Source: Odoribacteraceae bacterium (GTDB taxonomy: Bacteria; Bacteroidota; Bacteroidia; Bacteroidales; Marinifilaceae). From it: 40,779 bases of DNA. The DNA lies in the NCBI GenBank assembly GCA_031276355.1, contig JAISNC010000074.1:1-40779 (forward strand). The letters run 5' to 3'. The position numbers were made by a program, and so were the translations under genes. Positions 25,227 through 34,314 of the stretch are shown here, in pieces; position 1 is the stretch's first letter, and every line of letters begins with the position of its first letter. The notes beneath the pieces were generated by a model, which saw nothing but the letters and a program-made list of their open reading frames with translations, did no database searches and was not told where the DNA came from.

Positions 25227-28200
25227 TTAGAAATTCATGTTAAGCCCCAGGTTGAAGGCATGAGAGAAGGGGAAACTGGTCCCTCGTTCCTGTTTAATGG
25301 AGGAGATCGTGGCGATATCTTCCATGTTAAATTGCAACCGCAGGGAGTTCAGGCCCCACCGCTTGATTAGCTCGCGGGAGAAGTCATACCCGATCGAGAG
25401 GGATGCGAACTCGATCGTGTTATCATCCTGCACGAAGCGGGAGGTCGGCAGCGTCTGGTACGTTTGGTAATCGATTCTCTTCAACGGCGTGACATCACCC
25501 ACGGCCTTCCACCGGTCGGTCAGGATCCGCCGGTCCCCGCCGTACCTCCGCAAGTCCACGTTCTCGATCGTCGGGTAGGTCTGGTTGTACGCTTGCCCCC
25601 CGAAATTGTAGAGGAACGCGGTGTAGAGCGTTAGGTTCTTCCAGCGCACGTTGAATTGCAAGGCCCCGGAGAGCAGCGGCTCCGTTTCACCTAACGTCTG
25701 TTGTTCCGCGGCACTCCAGGTGTGCGTGACCGTCCCGTCCCGCTTCACGTAGAGTTCGAATCCGCGGGCAGGATCTATCCCGAGGGACTTCATCCCGTAG
25801 ATGGCGGAGAGGGAGTTCCCCTCCTCGTACTTCGTGAAGGGCCGGGCCAGGTTCGTGTTGGTGGTGTTGTAGGCCCCTCCCGAGGTGAAGTAGGCATCCA
25901 CGCGCGCGTTATACTCGTTCAGCGCGGTACCGATCTTTTTGATCTCGTTTTTGTTATGGTTGCCGTTCCAGATCACGAACACGTCCACGTCCCGCGTCTC
26001 GACGGGTTTCAGCGTGAGCGAGAACTCGTACCCGCTGTTCAATACCTCGCCGATATTACCCATGTACGAGGTGAAACCGGAGGAGGAACGGATGCTGACC
26101 TCTTCTACCATGTCCAGCGTTGTGGCGCTGTAGAGATTTGCGTCTAAGCTTACCCTTCTCCCGAACAGCTCTACTTGTCCGCGGAAGTTCCATTCCCGTT
26201 TCTTTTCCCACTTCAAGTACTCGTTGCCCAGGGATTTGAGCACCATTCCCATGTTCGTGGCATAATCCTGGTCGATGAGCACGGAATAGCTCGACCGCGC
26301 CTGGTAGGGGTTAAAGTTCGCCTTACCCGTCTGCCCGTAGGTCGTGGAGAGTTTCAACTGGTTCACGAAGCCCACCTCCTGCATGAACGCGTACTTGTGG
26401 AGGTTGATACCCGCCCCGAGGGACCAGAATTCGCCGATCTTTTTCTTCGTGCCGAAGGCGGTGGATCCCTCCGCGCGGGCGGAGATGTCGGCCAGGTAGA
26501 TGTCCTTGAAGGAGTAGTTGCATAGCAGGTAGCTACTGAACGAACGCGTGTTGGCATCCCGGTACGTGGGCTTTTCCGAGATCTTTACCGCGTTGGCGAT
26601 CGTGGCGGCTCTGCCGTTAGCGAATCCCTCGTAGTACGAGTACAACGCCTTATCCAGCTTCTCTCCAATGTCCACGCCGAACGCGAGGTTGATGTTATTG
26701 TTATTGATCGAACGAACATAGGAGGCACTCCCGATGGCTCGTTTCTGCGTGCTTCGAATCTCGTGCGATGACAACTTGCCGCGTAGCAACGCGTTCGTCG
26801 AGGTGCTCAAGTACGTTCCAGAGGCCGGGTCAAGGAACTTGTTCAAATCCGTCAACACGAAGCCCAACCGGAATTGCCCGTTAACGAGCCAGTATCCGCT
26901 CTCCCACCTGACGCTCAGGTTATCGAACATCTCCGTGTACTGTTCCCGGTCAAAACTCCCCAGGCTTGCCTCGTAGAGGGGGTTATTCACGGTCGCGGTC
27001 TGGTTACTATAAGTGATCGAGAACACCTTGTTGAAGAGTCCATCCTCGGTGTATGGCTCTAAGTAGGGTTTCATTCGCACGTAAGAGCTAAAACTCCCGT
27101 AGGGAGAGTTCTCGGAAGACATCACCGCCAGCCCCACTTGATTCTTGATCTGCATACTCTTCCAGCGATAGTCGATCGTCAGGTTCGCGCCGTAGGTCTC
27201 CCGGAACGACTCTTTCATCACGCCCGATCGGTTATTGTAGTTGACTCCAAGTTCCCACCGGACTTCTTGGGACCCGCCGCCCAGGGAGAAGGTGTGTTTA
27301 TGATCCACCTGCGTTTTCAACGCTTTCGCGCTCCAATCCGTGTCCACGCCGCGGAGGATCTTGTTCAATCGCTCGGAATAGGCGATGACCCCGTTGCTGA
27401 GATTGGTGTGAGAGGTTCCCGTGTAATAGCCGGCCGCGACCTCTGCCTCCAGCATCTCGCGTGCGTTTAGCAGATCGTAACTGGAGAGATCCGGGATCGT
27501 GACGGCGGCGTTAGCGGAGTAGCTCACGCGGATCTCCCCGGGGCGCGGGGCTACCGTTTCGATGACGATCACGCCGTTCGCCGCTCGTGCCCCGTAGACC
27601 GCCGTGGCCGCGGCATCTTTCAGGATCGTGACGCTCTCTATCCGGTTCATGTCCATGTCGTAGATGGCCTCCTGGCGAACCTCGAACCCGTCCAGGATAA
27701 AGATCGGGGCGCTCGGGTTATTTACCAGCGCGAACTGGGAGACGTCACTCGATGTAATCGCGTCCAGATCTTTCAATTGCGAGGTACCGGAACGGCCGCG
27801 GATATAGTACTCCGGCAACGTGTTCGGGTCTGATCCCATCACGTTGTTTTTGATGATCTTGAACCCGGGGTCAAACACCTCCAGCGCCTTGATCAAGTTC
27901 TGCTGGGAGACGCTCATGAGTTGCTCCCGCGTCACCTTCGTGGACGAGCCGGTGAAACTCTCTTTCCGGATGTTCGCGTACCCGGTCACCACCACGTCTT
28001 CCAGCGAGACGACCTCCTCCGCCATGATCACGTTCACGAACTCTTGGTTGGTATACGCGATCTCCCGCGTCTTCATCCCGATGAACGAGAAGATCAACAC
28101 CGGTCGCTCGATGACGGGGAAGGCGAGCAGGAATCTCCCCTCGCGATCGGAGGAAGTCCCCAGGTTCGTCCCCTTCAAGCGGATGGTGGCACCGGGAATC

Positions 28201-28622
28201 GCCACGGAATCTTTATCCATGATCTTCCCCTTCACGATGATCCTCTCGTCGGCCTGCCGCGTCGCTTCCGGTTGGATCACCACCACGCTATCCTCGATCA
28301 GATAAGTGAAACCCGTGCCGTGGAGGCAGAGTTGCAAAGCTTCGTCGATAGAAGCGTTTTTCGCGTGTACCGCCTTGATCCGGATGCGCTCGATGTCGTC
28401 AATGTTATAGACGAACGTGTAATCGCTCTTCTCCCGGATCATCGAGAGCGCCTCGATTAACGAGATGTTATCCCACTTGAAGGTCAACTTGGTCTTCTGC
28501 GAGTAGGTGACGGCCGACAGCTGAAGCGATAACAAGAAGAAAAGGCATAGAAACTTCATGGTCAATAATGTCGTTGATGATTTTATTTTCATAAAACCAC
28601 CGGGGTTACGTCTCTTTTTCAT
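25227..28622 (-). CDS. SusC/RagA-family TonB-linked outer-membrane protein with STN domain
   Basis: An 1131-residue outer-membrane transporter. A signal peptide (about 20-42, ending AVTYSQ) is followed by an STN secretin/TonB signalling domain (about 45-115). A carboxypeptidase-like domain comes next (about 130-210, KGKIMDKDSVAIPGATIRLKG), then the TonB plug with the SusC-typical DAAATAVYGARAANGVIVI near 340, and a barrel ending GLNMNF. The STN domain means it can signal inward to the FecR protein encoded upstream. The start at 28622 is used; an ATG at 28592 is also possible. The uptake partner is the SusD gene just downstream. Confidence 0.93.
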   Translation of the reverse strand: MKKRRNPGGFMKIKSSTTLLTMKFLCLFFLLSLQLSAVTYSQKTKLTFKWDNISLIEALSMIREKSDYTFVYNIDDIERIRIKAVHAKNASIDEALQLCLHGTGFTYLIEDSVVVIQPEATRQADERIIVKGKIMDKDSVAIPGATIRLKGTNLGTSSDREGRFLLAFPVIERPVLIFSFIGMKTREIAYTNQEFVNVIMAEEVVSLEDVVVTGYANIRKESFTGSSTKVTREQLMSVSQQNLIKALEVFDPGFKIIKNNVMGSDPNTLPEYYIRGRSGTSQLKDLDAITSSDVSQFALVNNPSAPIFILDGFEVRQEAIYDMDMNRIESVTILKDAAATAVYGARAANGVIVIETVAPRPGEIRVSYSANAAVTIPDLSSYDLLNAREMLEAEVAAGYYTGTSHTNLSNGVIAYSERLNKILRGVDTDWSAKALKTQVDHKHTFSLGGGSQEVRWELGVNYNNRSGVMKESFRETYGANLTIDYRWKSMQIKNQVGLAVMSSENSPYGSFSSYVRMKPYLEPYTEDGLFNKVFSITYSNQTATVNNPLYEASLGSFDREQYTEMFDNLSVRWESGYWLVNGQFRLGFVLTDLNKFLDPASGTYLSTSTNALLRGKLSSHEIRSTQKRAIGSASYVRSINNNNINLAFGVDIGEKLDKALYSYYEGFANGRAATIANAVKISEKPTYRDANTRSFSSYLLCNYSFKDIYLADISARAEGSTAFGTKKKIGEFWSLGAGINLHKYAFMQEVGFVNQLKLSTTYGQTGKANFNPYQARSSYSVLIDQDYATNMGMVLKSLGNEYLKWEKKREWNFRGQVELFGRRVSLDANLYSATTLDMVEEVSIRSSSGFTSYMGNIGEVLNSGYEFSLTLKPVETRDVDVFVIWNGNHNKNEIKKIGTALNEYNARVDAYFTSGGAYNTTNTNLARPFTKYEEGNSLSAIYGMKSLGIDPARGFELYVKRDGTVTHTWSAAEQQTLGETEPLLSGALQFNVRWKNLTLYTAFLYNFGGQAYNQTYPTIENVDLRRYGGDRRILTDRWKAVGDVTPLKRIDYQTYQTLPTSRFVQDDNTIEFASLSIGYDFSRELIKRWGLNSLRLQFNMEDIATISSIKQERGTSFPFSHAFNLGLNMNF

Positions 28623-28698
28623 AATTTTGTTTTTGAGTTATACATTAATTTCATGTTGATGTGTACCCCGGACGGGTCGCGTGGGGCGCGGCCCGTCT

Positions 28699-29862
28699 TC
28701 ATTGGGCTATATATAGAGTTTGTCCGTCAAGAGTGAATTTTACTTTCCGCGTCTGTTCCAGTTTCTGGAGGACGGCGTGGATGTTCTCGTACCGCTTCAT
28801 CTCCATCGAGAAACGCAACTTCTTGACTTCCGGGGCCTGGTAGAGAAGTGTCACGTCGTACCACCTGGCCACGCGCTCCAGGATCATCCCCAGTTCCACG
28901 TCCTCGAACCAGAAAATCCCGTCTTTCCACAGCGTGAAGTCGCGGGCCACGACACGCTTGACCGTGAATCGTTCCCCGTCGCGCTCCACGATGGCTTGCT
29001 GATCCGGGAACAGCGTCACCTCTTCGCTGCCCTTCGTGAGTTGTACCTTCCCTTCCAGCAGGGTAGTCACGACCCGGTCGTCGTGCGAGGATACGTTGAA
29101 CCGCGTGCCCAGCACGCGAATCTCCACCCCGTTCGCCTTCACGATGAAGGTACGCTGCTTCTCGCTTTTTACCTCGAAATAGCCCTCTCCGTCTAATTCC
29201 ACCTCCCGCGTGTCGTCCGTGAAACGCAGGGGGTAACGCAATTTCGATCCCGCGTTCAACCAGACATGGGTGCTGTCCGGTAGTTTCAGCGAAAACTCGG
29301 CCCCGTAAGTGACGACCAACGTGTGGTATAACCCGGTCACCTCCCCCGGGGCCACTTTTTCGGAAGGGTAGGTCACGGTGTGTGATCCTGCCTTGACGGT
29401 TAACCCCTCCTCTCCCCGGATGAGCGTGTCTTTCTCCGGGGCCAGCACCACCGTCTGGCCGTCGTTCATGATCAAGTGTGCGCTTGCCATGCCGGGAGGA
29501 AGATCCTCCCACGCGGGGGTAGCAGGGAGTCCCGGATTTTCCGCGTGATACCACGTGTACACTCCTGCTACCAGCGGGATGAGCACCGCTGCCGCGTATT
29601 TTCCCCACCGCGGGAGGAAGTGCCCCCGTCGCCCGGTTTTTTGCTCGAAGCGGTGCCACTCCCGGTTGACTTGCCAACGTTGTAACCATTCGACACCCTC
29701 GCTCTCCACGGCTTGCTTGATCTCTTCCCACTCGCGAAGATGAAGGGGCGAACGGGCTAACCAGCTCTCTAACTCTATTGACTCTTTTTCGTCAAGCGTA
29801 CCGGCCAACTTGGCGGCCATCCACCTGGCGACCTTGAATCGTTCGTGTAGGTTCTCTATCAT
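28699..29862 (-). CDS. FecR-family anti-sigma factor
   Basis: A 387-residue single-span inner-membrane protein. The cytoplasmic N-terminal part (1-85, DUF4880-like, with ARWMAAKLAGTLDEKE) binds the sigma factor. A membrane helix lies at about 88-104. The periplasmic FecR domain follows (GAEFSLKLPDSTHVWLNAGSKLRYP, FEVKSEKQRTFIVKANGVEIRVLGTRFNV). A C-terminal DUF4974 (MILERVARWYDVTLLY) is the part expected to touch the STN domain of SusC. It lies between the sigma gene and the SusC gene, the usual order. Confidence 0.92.
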   Translation of the reverse strand: MIENLHERFKVARWMAAKLAGTLDEKESIELESWLARSPLHLREWEEIKQAVESEGVEWLQRWQVNREWHRFEQKTGRRGHFLPRWGKYAAAVLIPLVAGVYTWYHAENPGLPATPAWEDLPPGMASAHLIMNDGQTVVLAPEKDTLIRGEEGLTVKAGSHTVTYPSEKVAPGEVTGLYHTLVVTYGAEFSLKLPDSTHVWLNAGSKLRYPLRFTDDTREVELDGEGYFEVKSEKQRTFIVKANGVEIRVLGTRFNVSSHDDRVVTTLLEGKVQLTKGSEEVTLFPDQQAIVERDGERFTVKRVVARDFTLWKDGIFWFEDVELGMILERVARWYDVTLLYQAPEVKKLRFSMEMKRYENIHAVLQKLEQTRKVKFTLDGQTLYIAQ

Positions 29863-29941
29863 TTCTCAGTTTTTATATAGAGACGACGAACAAAGCAAAA
29901 AGGATGAGTCGAGAGGCGTTTTTTTTTTCGCGAGCGCGATT

Positions 29942-30484
29942 TTAATCCCCGATCAGGATGAGCAACAGGAGTAAGTGTTCTCTTGAAAGGAGCGTGCGCA
30001 GAGTGGTAATAGCACTTTTTTTCAAGCTTTTGACGGTGTTGATAGACACATTCATCTCATTCGCGATCTCCAAGAAACTTTTGCCCTGGAGACGCGCGAG
30101 AATGATCGTTTGGCCGCGTGCGGGTAATTTGTTGATGGCGGCGTAGAGGATACGTAGCGTCTCTTGCCGGGTTACTTCTTTTAAAAAGAGGTGATCTTCC
30201 CACGCGTTTTCCGGTTCGATGTACGAGAGAAATTTTTTTTGTACGCACACGCGTTTACGGTGGTCCTCGTAAAGATTACGAGCGATGGTGTATAGAAAAG
30301 CTTTGGCATGTTCTATGTCGGGGATCTCTCCTCGTTTCTCGTAGATCTTGATGAAAGTCTCTTGCGCGAGATCGCGGGAGAGTTCCTTCTCTTTCGTGTA
30401 GCGCAACAAGAACGCGTGCACGGCAGGGAAAAAATCCTCGAAGAATTTTTTAAACTCTTTATGTGTCTGTATCGAGACGTTCAT
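29942..30484 (-). CDS. ECF sigma-70 factor (Bacteroidetes type)
   Basis: A 180-residue sigma factor. Region 2 has LRYTKEKELSRDLAQETFIKIYEKRG and AKAFLYTIARNLYEDHRK; region 4 has the helix-turn-helix SFLEIANEMNVSINTVKSLKKSAI. It heads the nutrient locus: sigma, FecR (79-base gap), SusC, SusD, DUF4843, PKD-like. By analogy with FecI-FecR-FecA, ligand binding at SusC would release the sigma factor to transcribe the uptake genes. The last residues (LLLLLILIGD) are unusually hydrophobic. Confidence 0.92.
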   Translation of the reverse strand: MNVSIQTHKEFKKFFEDFFPAVHAFLLRYTKEKELSRDLAQETFIKIYEKRGEIPDIEHAKAFLYTIARNLYEDHRKRVCVQKKFLSYIEPENAWEDHLFLKEVTRQETLRILYAAINKLPARGQTIILARLQGKSFLEIANEMNVSINTVKSLKKSAITTLRTLLSREHLLLLLILIGD

Positions 30485-30544
30485 GATGGCGAGATAGATA
30501 TAAGGAATTTAGACGGCAATCAACGTTCCGGGACGGGACGTTCG

Positions 30545-31000
30545 TCACGTCACTTTTTTCCCCTTGTAAGTGGCTCTTGTCTCCATTGATTCCATGATCA
30601 CGGCCTTTACTTCGCCTTCTAACTCCTTCCCGTTGACCGTGGCGGTTGCTTGGACGCGGATCGGCATGTTATTGTAAGTGTAGGTGAAAGCGACGTGCAA
30701 CCGGTAGGTTGGCTTCCCCTCCCTCTTCTCCGGTTTCACGGAAAGGCTCTTGGAGGTAAAGCTAAAGACCTGCCCGTTGGGGAGAACGAGGCGGGAGATC
30801 TTCACGATCACGCTGTCGTTATGTACGCGTTGTAATTCCAATTGTAACGGTAGCGTCGTTTGCATCAACTCGATGGAAGTTGTCCCGTCATATTTCCCGG
30901 CGACGGCCCGCCCGTGGTCGTTCTTTCCCTGGGCGTTCGAGGGGCTTACGAAGACTATCAAGCTTACAATAAAGATGATATACGAACGAATGGTTGTCAT
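30545..31000 (-). CDS. Small secreted beta-rich protein (possibly calycin-like)
   Basis: A 151-residue protein with a Sec signal peptide (about 1-23, ending SNA-Q). The mature part is predicted beta-rich: GKYDGTTSIELM, LQLELQRVHNDSVIVKISRLVLPNGQVFSF, and MPIRVQATATVNGKELEGEVKAVI. The order of strands resembles small lipocalin/calycin-like Bacteroidetes proteins, but I cannot confirm this. It lies 60 bases before the ECF sigma gene on the same strand, so it could be co-transcribed or be controlled separately. Function unknown. Confidence 0.6.
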   Translation of the reverse strand: MTTIRSYIIFIVSLIVFVSPSNAQGKNDHGRAVAGKYDGTTSIELMQTTLPLQLELQRVHNDSVIVKISRLVLPNGQVFSFTSKSLSVKPEKREGKPTYRLHVAFTYTYNNMPIRVQATATVNGKELEGEVKAVIMESMETRATYKGKKVT

Positions 31001-31208
31001 GTGTTTGGTTTTAATCGTTTTTTCGACGGTCGAAAGTAGTAAAAAAGAATTAAACTCGCGAGTGTCGCGCGTGAAAACCCAAAAAAGAGATCATTTTCAC
31101 GCGGGCCACGGGGGATGGCTCGCGGCAGGCGAGGTCGCGAACCCCGTGCCGGGACGACTTGTTTTTATTATCTTCGCGCCGGTTTACACGTTAAAATTTA
31201 GAGTTATC
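31001..31208. promoter_or_regulatory. Divergent intergenic region upstream of the M3 peptidase gene
   Basis: 208 bases between the small secreted protein and the M3 peptidase. The peptidase reading frame stays open back to 30750, but the family start is at 31209, so this is taken as noncoding. Near the right end, ttaaaattta (31191-31200) resembles a degenerate -7 element. Nothing else was recognised. Confidence 0.3.
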
Positions 31209-33251
31209 ATGGAATCACGAGATCACGCGGGGATCAACCCGTTGTTGGAAAAATTCGATACGCCTCGCGAGGCTCCCCCCTTCGACCGGATACGCGTGGC
31301 CCATTTCGAGCCGGCGTTCGAGGCCGCCATTGACATGGCCCGCCGGGAAGTGGAACAGGTGGCCGCCCGTCCGGATGCCCCTACCTTCGAGAACACGATT
31401 GTCGCCCTGGAACGGAGTGGCGAGTTACTGGAACAAGTCGCCGCCATCTTTTTTAACCTCAATGCCGCCGCTACCAGCGAGCAGATGCAGGAGGTAGCCC
31501 GTCGCGTCTCCGGGATGCTGGCGACCTTCCATCACGAGGTGCACGCGAACCGGGATCTTTTCACGCGCGTGAAGCGGGTGCGCGAGGCATCGCTACCGCT
31601 TGAAAACGAACAACGTGCCTTGCTGGAGAAGACGTGGCGGGCCTTCGTTAACGGGGGGGCTAACCTCGAGGGGAGAGAACAGGAGCGTTTCAAGGAGATA
31701 GCCATCGAGTTGGCGCGACTGTCGCTCGACTTTGACAAGAGGGTACTGGCCGATACCAACGCGTTCACGCTCCACGTGACCGACGCGTCCGATCTCTCCG
31801 GCTTGCCGGAAGGTGTACGCGAAATGGCCGCCTCCGTCGCCGCCGGGAAAGGCCTGGCGGGATGGCTCTTCACGCTCCATGCCCCCAGCTATCTCCCTTT
31901 CATGAAATACGCGGACAAGCGCGTGTTACGCGAGGCGATGTACCGTGCCCGTGCTTCCCGCGGCTTTCGCCGGAACGAGAACGATACCCGCGAGATGGTC
32001 GAGAAGATTACCGCCTTGCGCCTCGAGCTGGCGCGGCTTCTCGGCTATACTAACTACGCGGAATACGCTCTCGCCGACCGGATGGCGGGTACCCCCGATG
32101 CGGTGAATCGCTTCCTCGATGAGTTGTATCTCCCCGCGCGCGTGGCCGCGGAAAGGGAGTTCCGGGAGATCGCTACTTTTGCCGCGCGATCCGGCCCGCG
32201 GGAGGAGATGCAGGCATGGGACTGGAGTTATTACGCGAACAAATTGAAGCGAGAGCGGTTCGCGATCGATGACGAGATGTTGCGACCCTACTTCCAATTG
32301 GAGCGCGTGCAGGAGGGGATCTTCGATCTCGCGCGCCGGCTTTACGGGATCTCGTTTTGCCCCGCCCCGGGCCTTCCTCGTTACCACGAGGAGGTGCGTT
32401 GTTTCGAGGTGTTCGATGCTGACGGGGCCTTCCTCGCTCTACTCTACCTCGACTATTTCCCGCGCGAGAACAAGGAGGGAGGGGCGTGGATGACGTGTTT
32501 CCGCGAGCAGTCCGCCGCTCGTCGCCCGCACGTGTCGCTCGTGATGAACTTTACCCGTCCTACTGCCGGGAAACCATCGCTGCTCGCATTTGACGAGGTC
32601 ACGACCTTCCTTCACGAATTTGGTCATGCCCTGCACGGGATGTTGAGCCGTTGTGAATACGCCTCTGTCTCGGGCACGAACGTGTGTCGCGACTTCGTGG
32701 AGCTTCCCTCGCAGATCATGGAGAATTGGGCGCTGGAGAAGGAGTGGTTGGACACGTGGGCCGTGCACCACGAGACGGGAGAACGCATTCCCGGTGAGTT
32801 GATCGAGAGGATCAGGTGTTCAAGCCGTTTCGCGAGCGGGTACGCGTGCAACCGTCAACTGGAGTTCGCCATGATAGATATGGCTTGGCACACGATCACG
32901 CGGCCCGTCGTGGAATCCGTGGTTGATTTCGAGACTCGTGCCATGGAGCGAACCGCGCTTTTCCCGCCGGTGGAGGACACGGCCTTGTCCACGGCCTTTA
33001 CGCATATCTTCAGTGGGGGATACGCCGCAGGGTATTACGGCTACAAGTGGGCAGAGGTGCTGGATGCCGATGCCTTCTCGCTGTTCAAGCGAAACGGGGT
33101 TTTCGACCGGTCGACGGCCACCTCGTTTCGTGAGCACGTGCTCGAACGGGGCGGTTCCGAGCATCCCATGACGCTGTACGAGCGATTCCGCGGGGCGAAA
33201 CCATCTATCAAGGCGCTATTGGAGAGGGATGGCCTCGTGGCGGTAGAATGA
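31209..33251 (+). CDS. dcp: M3-family peptidyl-dipeptidase (Dcp type)
   Basis: A 680-residue zinc peptidase of the M3 (thimet oligopeptidase/Dcp) family. The zinc motif is H469-E-F-G-H473, with the third ligand Glu in the downstream FVELPSQIMENW segment. The C-terminal signature is HIFSGGYAAGYYGYKWAEVLDADAF. The N-terminal GINPLLEKFDTPREAPPFDRI is the normal start of the family, so I place the start at ATG 31209 rather than at the longer open frame. No signal peptide is seen from this start; the enzyme is probably cytoplasmic and trims short peptides. Stand-alone gene. Confidence 0.93.
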   Translation: MESRDHAGINPLLEKFDTPREAPPFDRIRVAHFEPAFEAAIDMARREVEQVAARPDAPTFENTIVALERSGELLEQVAAIFFNLNAAATSEQMQEVARRVSGMLATFHHEVHANRDLFTRVKRVREASLPLENEQRALLEKTWRAFVNGGANLEGREQERFKEIAIELARLSLDFDKRVLADTNAFTLHVTDASDLSGLPEGVREMAASVAAGKGLAGWLFTLHAPSYLPFMKYADKRVLREAMYRARASRGFRRNENDTREMVEKITALRLELARLLGYTNYAEYALADRMAGTPDAVNRFLDELYLPARVAAEREFREIATFAARSGPREEMQAWDWSYYANKLKRERFAIDDEMLRPYFQLERVQEGIFDLARRLYGISFCPAPGLPRYHEEVRCFEVFDADGAFLALLYLDYFPRENKEGGAWMTCFREQSAARRPHVSLVMNFTRPTAGKPSLLAFDEVTTFLHEFGHALHGMLSRCEYASVSGTNVCRDFVELPSQIMENWALEKEWLDTWAVHHETGERIPGELIERIRCSSRFASGYACNRQLEFAMIDMAWHTITRPVVESVVDFETRAMERTALFPPVEDTALSTAFTHIFSGGYAAGYYGYKWAEVLDADAFSLFKRNGVFDRSTATSFREHVLERGGSEHPMTLYERFRGAKPSIKALLERDGLVAVE

Positions 33252-33297
33252 TGAGAGTGCCCGTATGGGGGATCCCCTCCCCAGCCCGGGTTCTTTT

Positions 33298-33567
33298 TCA
33301 AGCAGTAGTAAATGCTTGAACACGGCGCGCGGGGAAGCCGTTGCCGCGATGATTAGATTCCTGTGGGTACACGACGGAAGTGGCGAAGCACAAGTCATGA
33401 CCGAACGTATAGCTGACCGACGTGGACGACCAGAGGTGACCGTTGTATCGCTCGATATCCATGGTGCCCGCTGCGACGTGGCGATAGCCCGCCGCCGGGT
33501 GAAAAAGTAACCACACGGCGGGGATCTCGCGAAACCCTACTGCGCATGGAAGTTTCATTACCGGCAA
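33298..33567 (-). pseudogene. Remnant of a FISUMP-domain protein gene (C-terminal end)
   Basis: The minus frame reads HPAAGYRH, then GTMDIERYNGHLWSST, then NHRGNGFPARRVQ. It lines up with the end of the gene at 1-1023 (PASGYRL, GVMSYERARAFFWSS, SRSYSFSVRCIQ). The conserved Cys of the RC(V/I)Q ending is Arg here. No ATG start and no upstream domain remain: reading back from the homologous part there is an in-frame TGA at 33577-33579. The rest of the gene, which should lie at higher coordinates, has been replaced by AT-rich element DNA. It is therefore a broken paralogue, probably cut by the element's insertion. Confidence 0.7.
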
Positions 33568-33766
33568 TAACGCGGATCAAGGGGAGTAAACCGGTATGGA
33601 CGAGACTATCCAATTGCTATTTTACTATTCTCTTATCACTTGAAAAACAGTTCTATTTTCACTTAATGCAATTACAATCATTATATTACAATCATAAGAG
33701 CGATTGTGCGAAATTTCATCGAATTACACTAAACCGAAAATAAGTGGGGACTTTTAGAGGATTCTT
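33568..33766. other. Left edge of the AT-rich element, with direct repeats
   Basis: The base composition changes from GC-rich to AT-rich around 33600-33640. The 11-base sequence attacaatcat occurs twice, at 33671-33681 and 33685-33695, a 14-base period. Such repeats near an integrase gene could be arm-type binding sites. No tRNA gene was found at this edge. Confidence 0.5.
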
Positions 33767-33797
33767 TTTGAGGCTTCAAATCATCATTGTATCTTTG
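33767..33797 (+). promoter_or_regulatory. Bacteroides-type promoter of the first integrase
   Basis: TTTG at 33767-33770, a 19-base spacer, then TATCTTTG at 33790-33797 match the Bacteroidetes consensus TTTG-N19-TAnnTTTG exactly. The integrase start codon is at 33824. Confidence 0.75.
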
Positions 33798-33823
33798 TTG
33801 TAAATTTAAAAACAGATACGATT

Positions 33824-34290
33824 ATGGCAACAATTTATTTGACACTCTCCCGAAAGACGGATGGCAATACGCAAAGGGAAATAAGAATAAGGTTTAAACA
33901 TAGTAAGATAGATCAGCAAGCCAAGACAAACATTTTCATCCCCGCCGAATATTGGAACAGTGAAACCCAACAAATCATTATCCCGACTTCCGTCTGATGA
34001 ATGATGAAAAGAAGCGTGTCACATTGCTGAAATAAACGGAATGGAAACGATGACGCGAACAGAGGGTGGAAAACTGATAACGACTCCTTTTGAGAAATGG
34101 GAACATGTATCAAGCCATACAGGGCGGCGTTCTTTCTGTACTAAATATGTATAAACGTGGCTTACCTACACGCATGATTATGAGCATATCGGGACATAAA
34201 ACCGAAAAATCATTTTTGAAATACATCAAGGTTAAACAGGAAGAACACGCCGAAATGATGAAAAAAGCATGGTCGAATATCTATCAATAA
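33824..34290 (+). pseudogene. Tyrosine integrase remnant 1 (frameshifted and internally deleted)
   Basis: From ATG 33824 the sequence begins MATIYLTLSRKTDGNTQREI and goes on to KIDQQAKTNIFIPAEYW, the arm-binding start of Bacteroides-type integrases. A frameshift near 33980 moves the expected FRLMNDEKK to another frame, and the whole core-binding and first catalytic part is missing. The C-terminal end follows: SSHTGRRSFCT, then (after an extra A near 34141-34147) NMYKRGLPTRMIMSISGHKTEKSFLKYIKV with the catalytic Tyr, ending KKAWSNIYQ. The gene kept its promoter but cannot make an active enzyme. Confidence 0.85.
34240..34287 (+). repeat. Integrase 3' end, copy 1 of a diverged repeat
   Basis: 48 bases at the end of integrase remnant 1 (starting gaagaacacgccg) are repeated in diverged form at 35084-35130. 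By eye I count six substitutions and one single-base gap. The two copies flank the Fic gene. Confidence 0.75.
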
Positions 34291-34314
34291 TAATTAATCA
34301 GTAAAAATACGGAT

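Noticed and set aside
30750-31208. N-terminal extension of the M3 peptidase
   Set aside because: The added residues do not fit the family, would overlap the small secreted gene on the other strand, and the family start motif begins at 31209.
33265-33510. Plus-strand 81-codon frame after dcp
   Set aside because: It is the antisense of the FISUMP remnant, which shows clear homology on the minus strand.
33568-33823. tRNA gene as integration target
   Set aside because: No cloverleaf-like sequence was seen at the element edge; the disrupted neighbour is a FISUMP gene.
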